Shown here piece by piece: positions 57,006 to 64,000 of a DNA stretch of 64,000 nt; position 1 is the first letter of the stretch, and each line of letters starts with the position of its first letter. The translations under genes were made by a program, and so were the position numbers. The notes below the pieces were generated by a model. It did no database searches and had not been told where the DNA came from. It was given only the letters and a program-made list of their open reading frames with translations. Source of the stretch: Bacillus massilinigeriensis (lineage in GTDB: Bacteria; Bacillota; Bacilli; Bacillales; Cytobacillaceae); assembly GCF_900117315.1 (NCBI RefSeq), contig NZ_LT630337.1:3233601-3297600 (forward strand), written 5' to 3'.

Positions 57006-58418
57006 TCATCCTTTTGCCAATTCATAAATTGCTTGAGCATATATGGCCGTTGCCTTAATTAGGTCATCTATTATCATGTATTCATCCTTTTGATGTGCGA
57101 TATCCGGACGACCAGGGAAGAGTGGTCCAAATGCTACACCAGATTTCAGGGATCGTGCATATGTTCCTCCGCCAATGGAAAGAAGCTCTGCTTTTTCACC
57201 TGTTTGTTCCTCATAGACCTTCTTTAAAGTTTGAATAAGGAAATCCTTTTCGTCCACATGATGTGGCTTTGAGTCAGAAAAGTTTTCCAAGCGGAAACCA
57301 GCTTTATCAATGACACCTTCTATAACAGCTTTTGTGTGCTCCATATCATTCGTCACAGGGTAGCGTAAATTTAATCCTAACTTGCCACCCATTTCATTTG
57401 AATAGTTGAGCTTACCGACATTAATTGTCAAATCACCTGTAATCTCATCTGAATAAGCGACTCCTAATTGTTTCCCTCTTGAGCCATTGACAAAATAGGT
57501 CTTTACAAACTGAAAATAGCCTTCCGCCTGCTTATCAGTAGATAATGTAGCTATAAATTCAGCTAACAAAAGACCTGCATTCACACCTGCTTTAGGCTCC
57601 ATCCCATGGGCAGACACCCCTTCAACCTCTAAAACAAGTCCATTAGTTTCTACATGATATGTCCCTTTTGCCTTCTTTTCTTTAAGGAAGGCCTCGAACT
57701 CTTGAATAACAACTTCCTGATCTTCGCTTTGAATCGTGGCCCGCGCATAATCTGGAACCATATTGTACCTTACCCCAGAAGAAAAGCTAATGACCTTGTT
57801 TTTCCCAGGCCCCCCATCCTTTACCTTCGATTGAACAAGGTCAAAATCTGAGATTCCCTTTTCTGCAAAGATGATTGGGAAATCTGCATCGGGAGCAAAT
57901 CCCATCGTTGGCATTTCTTCATGCTCAAAGTAGTGGTCAACACAGCGCCATTCACTTTCTTCATCAGTTCCAAGAATCATTCTTACCCTTTTATTAAGTG
58001 GTAATCCAAGTTCCTTAACAATTTTCATGGCATAGTACGCAGCCATTGTTGGGCCTTTATCATCAATGGCTCCACGCGCATATATTTTTCCATCTCTAAT
58101 TTCTGCAGCGTACGGGTCGCTTGTCCAGCCATCACCTTCTGGAACCACATCGACATGGCATAGGATTCCTAATAATTCATCACCTTGTCCAAATTCCAAA
58201 TGTCCAGCTAAATTGCCTACATTTTTTGCTATGAAGCCATCCTTTTCTCCGAGCTTTAGCATAAACTCTAATGCTTCCTTAACCCCTTTTCCAAGCGGTG
58301 CATCTTCGGTTGAATTTTCTTCATCTAAAACACTTTTTATTTTCAATAGATTCTTTGTATCCTCAAGTAAAGCTTCCTTTCTTGATTCCACTTCTTGATT
58401 CCAATTGATTGAACTCAT
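57006..58418 (-). CDS. pepV: Dipeptidase PepV (M20 family)
   Basis: A 470-aa di-zinc dipeptidase. Metal ligands: His and Asp in GILCHVDVVPEGDGW, Asp in YARGAIDDKGPTMA, Glu pair in LGTDEESEWRC, Asp in MGFAPDADFPII and the last His in GRPDIAHQKDEYM. The start at 58418 follows GAGGAGG; the longer frame to 58448 has no RBS. Cytosolic, peptide utilisation. Confidence 0.95.
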   Translation of the reverse strand: MSSINWNQEVESRKEALLEDTKNLLKIKSVLDEENSTEDAPLGKGVKEALEFMLKLGEKDGFIAKNVGNLAGHLEFGQGDELLGILCHVDVVPEGDGWTSDPYAAEIRDGKIYARGAIDDKGPTMAAYYAMKIVKELGLPLNKRVRMILGTDEESEWRCVDHYFEHEEMPTMGFAPDADFPIIFAEKGISDFDLVQSKVKDGGPGKNKVISFSSGVRYNMVPDYARATIQSEDQEVVIQEFEAFLKEKKAKGTYHVETNGLVLEVEGVSAHGMEPKAGVNAGLLLAEFIATLSTDKQAEGYFQFVKTYFVNGSRGKQLGVAYSDEITGDLTINVGKLNYSNEMGGKLGLNLRYPVTNDMEHTKAVIEGVIDKAGFRLENFSDSKPHHVDEKDFLIQTLKKVYEEQTGEKAELLSIGGGTYARSLKSGVAFGPLFPGRPDIAHQKDEYMIIDDLIKATAIYAQAIYELAKG

Positions 58419-58944
58419 AAAAATCCTCCTCATTTTGCATACATTCACTATGTAGTGGCTACTCCTTAAGTTTAATTCTGATGCTTCTTTAAGAGTGATT
58501 ATTGGGACCGCCTATCCAAATGACTATGATTGGTTTCTTTAATAAAGTCACCAGTCTCCTAGTTTTGAGAATATAGTTTTGATGCATTTTTTGCAAGTTA
58601 GGATTGTCTCTTATTCGAGGGTGAATTATAATTCTAACAATTGAAAAATTCTAAAAATTTAATTTTTTTATCATAATCCTCTTGTTCAAATCATTATTGT
58701 ATAGTAAAACAATGTTAGGGGGGACCATTTTTCAATTAATGAAAGAATAAAATCGCCTAAGACAGTAGTTTTTACTAGAAATTATTTGAAAATAAAGATA
58801 CAATAATACTGTAGCAGCTAGAATACTTAGACGATTTAGAAAAGGGGTTGTCTGGGGAAAAGAAAATTACATATATAAGTACTTCAACAAGTTGTCGTTG
58901 CAGGATTTTGCCCCAGGTTTGAAAAAAGGATAGGGAGTGGTTTT
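58419..58944. other. Intergenic region between pepV and ytzE
   Basis: About 525 bp, AT-rich. The pepV promoter should be at the left and the ytzE leader (GGGAGTGG) at the right. A GTTAGGGGGGACC segment near 58711 resembles an RBS but opens only an 11-codon frame. No repeat, RNA motif or gene that I can support. Confidence 0.4.
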
Positions 58945-59166
58945 TTGAAACCTTCGACTAACCGGATGTTAAACCGTATTAAATCAGTCTACATGTTTAT
59001 AAGTAAGCATGGAACCGTTACAACTCAGGAACTCGTAGATGAATTTGGAATTACCCCTCGTACGATTCAAAGGGACTTAAATGTCTTAGAGTATAATGAC
59101 TTAGTGGAAAGCCCTAGTAGAGGAAAATGGACAACAACAGAGAAAAAAGTAAAAGTGTCATCTTAA
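58945..59166 (+). CDS. ytzE: YtzE, stand-alone DeoR-type HTH protein
   Basis: A 73-aa DNA-binding protein consisting only of a DeoR helix-turn-helix (FISKHGTVTTQELVDEFGIT, then RTIQRDLNVLEYNDLVESPS). The sugar-sensing domain of full DeoR regulators is absent, as in B. subtilis YtzE. The start is TTG at 58945 after GGGAGTGG. Confidence 0.9.
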   Translation: MKPSTNRMLNRIKSVYMFISKHGTVTTQELVDEFGITPRTIQRDLNVLEYNDLVESPSRGKWTTTEKKVKVSS

Positions 59167-59303
59167 GATTAACCATATAAATAACTTTTGCCATAATGAG
59201 ATGGTTCTCATACAGGGTATCGCTTAAACAAAATGATTTTTACTTAAAATCATTCTAATTTCACTTTGTCTAAACGATTACCTTGCATAAGAAATCATCT
59301 CTT

Positions 59304-60023
59304 TTATTTATTTTCATTTTCCATTAAGAGTTGGATTTCCTCCTCCAAAAGCTCCCGATATTCTCCTAGTTCAAGGCTCTCATCAAGTGTTAGTGGTCCC
59401 ATCGAAATCCTTTGTAAATAAACAACCCGTTTCCCAACTGCTTCGAACATTCTCTTTACTTGATGAAATTTCCCTTCGGTTATCGTTACTTCAATTTCTG
59501 AACGAATTCCAGATTTAAGAATTACTAACTCTCCAGGCTTTGTTACATAACCATCATCCAATGTGATGCCTCGTTTAAAACTTAAAATATCGCTTTCAGA
59601 AACCTCACCATCAATAATAGCAAAATATGTTTTTGGAACGTGCTTTTTTGGTGATAATAGGCGATGTGCCAGTTGACCATCATTTGTTAGCAAAAGCAGG
59701 CCTTCCGTATCTTTATCTAAACGTCCTACAGGGAATGGAGAATAGACTGCATCTTCTATTTCTAATAAATCAATGACAGTTTCCATTGAAGGGTCCTCAG
59801 TTGCAGAAATGACTCCAGGTGGTTTATTCATCATTAAATAAATAAACTCCCTATACTCTACCAATTCTCCACCTACATTAACGACATCCACTTCAGGATG
59901 TACTTGAAACTTAGCATCCTTAGCCACTTGATCATTCACCGTAACAGAACCACTTTTAAGAAGCTGTTTGACTTCTTTCCTACTTCCAAATCCAAGATTT
60001 GCAAGCATTTTATCAATTCTCAT
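59304..60023 (-). CDS. ytzG: RsuA-family 16S rRNA pseudouridine synthase (YtzG)
   Basis: A 239-aa enzyme: N-terminal S4 RNA-binding domain (MRIDKMLANLGFGSRKEVKQ, then VTVNDQVAKD) and an RsuA-type catalytic domain with the active-site Asp in PVGRLDKDTEGLLLLTNDG (near residue 102). EGKFHQVKRMFEAVGKRV is the second family motif. It modifies a single uridine in small-subunit rRNA by homology. Confidence 0.93.
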   Translation of the reverse strand: MRIDKMLANLGFGSRKEVKQLLKSGSVTVNDQVAKDAKFQVHPEVDVVNVGGELVEYREFIYLMMNKPPGVISATEDPSMETVIDLLEIEDAVYSPFPVGRLDKDTEGLLLLTNDGQLAHRLLSPKKHVPKTYFAIIDGEVSESDILSFKRGITLDDGYVTKPGELVILKSGIRSEIEVTITEGKFHQVKRMFEAVGKRVVYLQRISMGPLTLDESLELGEYRELLEEEIQLLMENENK

Positions 60024-60130
60024 GACATAAATCCCTCCATTTTTAGTTTAACTAGGCGAATATCCGTTTCGACATTTCCAAAAGGGCATAGACTGCTAAC
60101 ATGCTTAGATAATCAAAAGGAGATGAGTGT

Positions 60131-60352
60131 ATGTATTACCCACAACAACCTCAACAGATTGGATACCTTCCACCAGTGGATCCTAGAACACAAGGAGGAT
60201 TTCCAGGTGGATTCCCTGGAGGTGTAGGCAATATCGATCGCCGATTAGATCAATTAGATCGTCGTGTCAACAGATTAGATAACCAAGTTGAGCGCATAAA
60301 TCGTAGATTAGATCGTATTGAAAGACGACTTGGAATTAGAGACGAATATTAG
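60131..60352 (+). CDS. Small Pro/Gly-rich and coiled-coil protein
   Basis: A 73-aa protein with AAAGGAGATGA before the ATG. The N-terminal half is MYYPQQPQQIGYLPPVDPRT plus two GGFPGG repeats. The C-terminal half is an Arg/Asp heptad coiled coil (RRLDQLDRRVNRLDNQVERI). This build is common in small spore-coat or cell-surface associated proteins of Bacillus, but I do not recognise the gene. Confidence 0.75.
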   Translation: MYYPQQPQQIGYLPPVDPRTQGGFPGGFPGGVGNIDRRLDQLDRRVNRLDNQVERINRRLDRIERRLGIRDEY

Positions 60353-60357
60353 AAATA

Positions 60358-60388
60358 AGGAGGCTGACCTTTAGGAGTCAGCCTCCAA
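60358..60388. terminator. Terminator between the small coiled-coil gene and murJ
   Basis: GGAGGCTGAC and GTCAGCCTCC around an 8-nt loop; AT-rich flanks suit both strands. Confidence 0.8.
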
Positions 60389-60409
60389 TTATGAAAAGAA
60401 TATTCTATT

Positions 60410-62026
60410 TTAACCAAATATCCTTAATTTCCTCTTCAATCGATCTGCTCTTTCACCAAATAGGAAATTAATTAGTTTTGTTTTAAAACCTAAGTAGAAA
60501 TAAATCAATACTCCAACTACTGCGCAGAGCACAATGATAATAATAGAATCAAATCTAGATTCTGTTGATAAGAACAGAGTAAGCACGTGATTAACAATTT
60601 CCACTCCAATATACATGATAGCCGTAAAGATGATGATAAGTAAGCTTCTTCTCCATACAAGACGGAATGGGTATTTGGAGAAGGCTTTAATGACAAATAA
60701 ATTTATTAGTATTGCTGTTAAATAACCTAATGAAGTAGCAAGAATAGCTCCGTCAGTCTGCATCAATTTAATTAAAGGGATATTTAGACTCAGCTTAATC
60801 AGAATCCCAACTAAAAGACTTAGAATGGTAAATCTTTGTTCGTTAATCCCTTGAAGGATAGCTGCAGTCACAGAATAAAGTGCAAATAGGATTGCCACAG
60901 GTGCATAGTGATTTAAGACAGCTCCACCCATTGGATCATATCCGTAAAAGGCAGTATAAATGGGTTCAGCCAGCATGGACAATCCAACGGAAGCCGGTAA
61001 TGTTAAAAACAACAAAACCTGAAAGGTCTGATTAAGCTGGCGAACGAGCCCACTTCGATCTCCTTCAATAAAAGACTTAGTCACACTTGGAACTAATGTT
61101 AAGGAAAAGGCAGTAGCTAATGAAACAGGAATAATGACCAATTTATGTGTTTGATAATTTAATATTGATAAGGCATCCTCTGACAGCTTCTCCAAACCGA
61201 TTTCTACCATTGCACGGTTAAAGGTGAGCTGATCAATAAATTGGAATAACGGATTTGCAATCCCAACTAAAACAAAAGGAGCTGCATAAAGAAGGATTTC
61301 TTTATACATATCTTTAAGGGAAATATCGACATTTCCTTGATCCTCTAAAAGCAATTCATCTAGATATGGCTTTCGTTTATACCAATACCAAAATAAGACA
61401 AAAAGGCTACCAATTCCCCCAATAAACGCAGCAAATGTAGCCACACTAACAGCGGTAATTAAGCTGCCATTCATTACCTTTAGAACAATGAATGCTCCAG
61501 TCAATAAGAATATAATCCGAACTAGCTGTTCTACTACCTGCGAAACAGCAGAAGGACCCATCGATTGATGCCCCTGGAAAAAGCCTCGAATCAAGCTCAT
61601 AAAAGGAATGATAATGAGTGCGAAGCTTACTGCACGAATAACGGTCGCAACATCTTCCACACTTGATTTCAGATCCTTATCATTAATCGTTATTCCCGCA
61701 ATGACAGGAGCTGTAAAATATAAGATTAAAAAGGACACGATCCCACTAATCATCATGATGAGGAGACCAGACTTAAATAATTTTCGTCCGACTGCATATT
61801 CACCCATTGCATTATATTTCGAGATAAATTTCGAAACAGCTAACGGAACTCCCGCTGTCGCTATACTGATAAATATTGTATAAGGTACGTAGGAATACTG
61901 ATAAAGTACCGTACCGTGTTTCCCAACAATAGCGTAAAAAGGTATAACATAAAATAAACCGAGGAATTTAGATAAAAAGGTTCCTAATGTTAAAATGAAC
62001 GTTCCTCTTAATAGCTTAGACGACAT
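60410..62026 (-). CDS. murJ: MurJ-type lipid II flippase (YtgP)
   Basis: A 538-aa MOP-superfamily membrane protein with about 14 hydrophobic segments, starting FILTLGTFLSKFLGLFYVIP. Charged residues within membrane segments (for example RGFFQGHQSMGPSAVSQVVE) are typical. B. subtilis YtgP is the MurJ lipid II flippase for peptidoglycan synthesis, and the location between ytzG and ytfP agrees. AGGAAGGG precedes the ATG. Other MOP members (SpoVB) are similar in sequence, but position supports YtgP. Confidence 0.92.
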   Translation of the reverse strand: MSSKLLRGTFILTLGTFLSKFLGLFYVIPFYAIVGKHGTVLYQYSYVPYTIFISIATAGVPLAVSKFISKYNAMGEYAVGRKLFKSGLLIMMISGIVSFLILYFTAPVIAGITINDKDLKSSVEDVATVIRAVSFALIIIPFMSLIRGFFQGHQSMGPSAVSQVVEQLVRIIFLLTGAFIVLKVMNGSLITAVSVATFAAFIGGIGSLFVLFWYWYKRKPYLDELLLEDQGNVDISLKDMYKEILLYAAPFVLVGIANPLFQFIDQLTFNRAMVEIGLEKLSEDALSILNYQTHKLVIIPVSLATAFSLTLVPSVTKSFIEGDRSGLVRQLNQTFQVLLFLTLPASVGLSMLAEPIYTAFYGYDPMGGAVLNHYAPVAILFALYSVTAAILQGINEQRFTILSLLVGILIKLSLNIPLIKLMQTDGAILATSLGYLTAILINLFVIKAFSKYPFRLVWRRSLLIIIFTAIMYIGVEIVNHVLTLFLSTESRFDSIIIIVLCAVVGVLIYFYLGFKTKLINFLFGERADRLKRKLRIFG

Positions 62027-62402
62027 AAAATCCCTTCCTAACTAGAAATGAGGCTGCCCTGTGGTGACAGGCATATGTTAGCCTCTTAGGTGAAAAATGC
62101 TGATTAATAGATACAGTATCCAGAAAGAATCATACTAAACTAATCGGTAAATTCTTTTCTAAAATGGCATTCCAACTTAACATTTTAACAAACTTTTCAA
62201 CTAATATGTGTGAACTTATTATTACATGTTTCTCTATACACTATTTGTAGTTTACCCTTCTTTCCCTTTATGTGCCAGTTCAAACCTATTCTGAAATTCT
62301 AAAAAGGGACGTGAATATGATTGTAAGCTTTTCTATTCCTTTAGATTTGATTTATAATGATTTGATAAAGGATTGAAATGAAAGGATAAAGTTGGTGATT
62401 CT
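62027..62402. other. Intergenic region murJ / ytfP with leader hairpin
   Basis: A hairpin at about 62050-62086 (GAGGCT...AGCCTC with an inner CCTGT/ACAGG) lies in the murJ 5' leader, 24-60 bp before its start. It lacks a T-run. The rest holds the divergent ytfP promoter and no gene. Confidence 0.4.
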
Positions 62403-63662
62403 ATGTTTGATGTGATTGTCATCGGTGGTGGACCTTCAGGATTAATGGCCTCCATCGCTGCAGGTGAACAAGGTGCTAGAGTCCTTCTGATTGATAAAGG
62501 AGACAAGCTTGGGAAGAAGCTTGCTATTTCTGGGGGAGGCCGCTGCAATGTAACAAATAGACTTCCAATTGACGAAATTGTTAAGCATATTCCTGGAAAC
62601 GGTAGGTTTCTGTATAGTGCTTTTTCAATTTTTAGCAATGAAGATATCATCGAGTTTTTCGAGAACCTTGGAATCGAATTAAAAGAAGAAGACCATGGTC
62701 GAATGTTCCCTGTATCTAATAAAGCTCAATCTGTTGTCGATGCTTTGATCAAACGCATCGATGAATTACAGGTTGAAATCCTAAAAAATGCTCCTGTTGA
62801 TGATATAGAATATGGTGAACAAGTCGTTGTTAAGCTGAAAAACGGGTCTGTATACAAAAGTACTTCAGTTGTTATAGCTGTTGGAGGAAAGTCTGTCCCT
62901 CATACTGGCTCCACAGGGGATGGGTATGCATGGGCGCAAAAAGCCGGTCATACCATCACCGATTTATTTCCTACAGAAGTTCCTCTTACTTCAAACGAAC
63001 CCTTTATAAAGGAGAAAGCCTTACAAGGCCTTTCCTTAAGAGGAATAGGATTAAGTGTTCTCAATCCAAAGGGAAAGCCAATTATCACTCATCAAATGGA
63101 TATGATATTCACTCACTTTGGAATAAGCGGGCCGGCAGTTCTACGATGCAGCCAATTCGTAATAAAGGCTATGAAAAAATACAAAATAAACGAAGTTACA
63201 ATGAATATCGATGCCTTTCCCACTAAAAAAGAGGAAGTACTTTTTCAGGAAATTCTAAAAATGGTCAAATCCGATTCTAAAAAGAGTATTAAAAATATTT
63301 TAAAAGGAATTCTTCCTGAGCGCTACTTATTATTTTTACTTGAACGGATGGATGTAGACCAAAGCTGTTTAGGTGCTAATCTTTCAAATGAAAAGATTAG
63401 AGGCCTTGCGAAATTGTGCAAGCAATTTCAGTTTCAAGTAAATGGTACCCTCCCCCTAGAGAAGGCATTTGTTACGGGTGGTGGGGTCTCTGTTAAAGAA
63501 ATTGAACCGCAAACAATGGCATCTAAATTGATGAATGGGCTATATTTTTGTGGGGAGATTCTCGATATTCATGGCTATACTGGTGGTTATAACATTACAT
63601 CTGCCCTCGTGACAGGAAGACTCGCAGGAAAGAACGCCGCAAAATATTCTCTACATATGTAA
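62403..63662 (+). CDS. ytfP: YtfP, HI0933/BaiN-family flavoprotein
   Basis: A 419-aa FAD-dependent oxidoreductase. The dinucleotide motif is [20 protein letters not shown] at residue 4; [16 protein letters not shown] and the C-terminal [20 protein letters not shown] are diagnostic of the HI0933 family. The physiological substrate is not known. It is divergent from murJ. Confidence 0.93.
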   Translation: MFDVIVIGGGPSGLMASIAAGEQGARVLLIDKGDKLGKKLAISGGGRCNVTNRLPIDEIVKHIPGNGRFLYSAFSIFSNEDIIEFFENLGIELKEEDHGRMFPVSNKAQSVVDALIKRIDELQVEILKNAPVDDIEYGEQVVVKLKNGSVYKSTSVVIAVGGKSVPHTGSTGDGYAWAQKAGHTITDLFPTEVPLTSNEPFIKEKALQGLSLRGIGLSVLNPKGKPIITHQMDMIFTHFGISGPAVLRCSQFVIKAMKKYKINEVTMNIDAFPTKKEEVLFQEILKMVKSDSKKSIKNILKGILPERYLLFLLERMDVDQSCLGANLSNEKIRGLAKLCKQFQFQVNGTLPLEKAFVTGGGVSVKEIEPQTMASKLMNGLYFCGEILDIHGYTGGYNITSALVTGRLAGKNAAKYSLHM

Positions 63663-63684
63663 AAATAGAGCCTGATTATGAAAA

Positions 63685-63867
63685 TCAGGCTCTATAAATG
63701 ACCATTGCCGAAAAACAGTATATTTGTTCATCCTCTTCTTCTTGAATGGCAGCTATATTATATTTAATATCCAAAAGCTTTTTTTCTTCAATCGTTTGTA
63801 AAAAACGATTCATCTCCAATTCAAGATCCTTTTCATGCTCTTGATCGAACAGTTTGACCTGAATCAT
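63685..63867 (-). CDS. cse60: Sporulation protein Cse60-like
   Basis: A 60-aa protein, MIQVKLFDQEHEKDLELEMN through EEEDEQIYCFSAMVIY, matching the short SigE-dependent Cse60 of B. subtilis in length and pattern. AAAGGGAGAGGG precedes the ATG. It indicates a spore-former. No clear SigE promoter was picked out by eye. Confidence 0.85.
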   Translation of the reverse strand: MIQVKLFDQEHEKDLELEMNRFLQTIEEKKLLDIKYNIAAIQEEEDEQIYCFSAMVIYRA

Positions 63868-63939
63868 TTCCCTCTCCCTTTCTTTTATTCACCAAAGTGC
63901 CCAAATGCTGATAAATTTATACAAGAAAGGGAAATTATT

Positions 63940-64000
63940 TTAGTTCGCTACAATATTGACAAGCTTACCCGGTACAGCAATAACCTTACGGATAGTTTTT
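63940..64000 (-). CDS. leuS: Leucyl-tRNA synthetase, C-terminal end only
   Basis: The last 19 codons (KTIRKVIAVPGKLVNIVAN then TAA at 63942-63940) match the C-terminus of bacterial LeuRS. The rest lies beyond the window. In B. subtilis leuS is close to ytgP/ytfP, which agrees. Confidence 0.85.
   Translation of the reverse strand, partial: KTIRKVIAVPGKLVNIVAN

Overview
The window is a low-GC Firmicute chromosome. From about 24 kb rightwards it follows the Bacillus subtilis gene order around tyrS-acsA-acuABC-ccpA-aroA-ytxGHJ-murC-sftA-ytpQ-ytpP-ytoP-ytnP-trmB-ytmP-pepV-ytgP-ytfP-leuS almost gene for gene. The host is therefore a Bacillaceae member (Bacillus or a near relative); the genus cannot be fixed from this window.

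Region 1 (1-12.5 kb, all minus strand) is a six-gene operon that I read as a type 3 BREX phage-defence system: brxF, brxC, pglXI (methylase), pglZ, brxA and a SNF2-type helicase (brxHII) that runs off the left edge. Spacings are 13-29 nt. A strong intrinsic terminator sits on the brxA stop codon and directly abuts the helicase Shine-Dalgarno. BrxF lacks a recognisable Walker A motif.

Region 2 (12.6-17 kb) is accessory DNA: a serine resolvase with a 30-bp perfect palindrome at its 5' side, a DUF1643-like protein, a membrane/SH3 protein with 57-bp tandem repeats, and an unrecognised 295-aa protein.

Region 3 (17.2-24 kb) is the replication, control and integration end of an integrative element. 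It has a tyrosine integrase and a repressor-like HTH protein (apparently starting with ATT) on the plus strand. Divergent from these are a second, related HTH protein, a DUF771 protein, a CHC2 zinc-finger primase, a DUF3987 helicase and small genes. Just downstream of the helicase is an inverted array of ACGAA iterons, a likely replication origin. The layout is that of SaPI/PICI-type satellites or related small integrative elements. The element ends next to floT. Its other end is not visible, so the BREX operon may be its cargo.

Region 4 (24-64 kb) is core chromosome: membrane microdomain genes (yuaF-floT), tyrS under a T-box, a class A PBP, acetyl-CoA synthetase and its acetylation control genes acuABC with a cre-like site, ccpA and aroA, an FtsA-like protein, ytxGHJ, murC, sftA, several peptidases, trmB, lipid kinase, pepV, a pseudouridine synthase, murJ (ytgP), ytfP, cse60 and the 3' end of leuS. 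A MITE-like repeat with terminal inverted repeats lies between ytnP and trmB. A degenerate TCCGAT-rich repeat lies before murC. No rRNA, tRNA or CRISPR array was seen.
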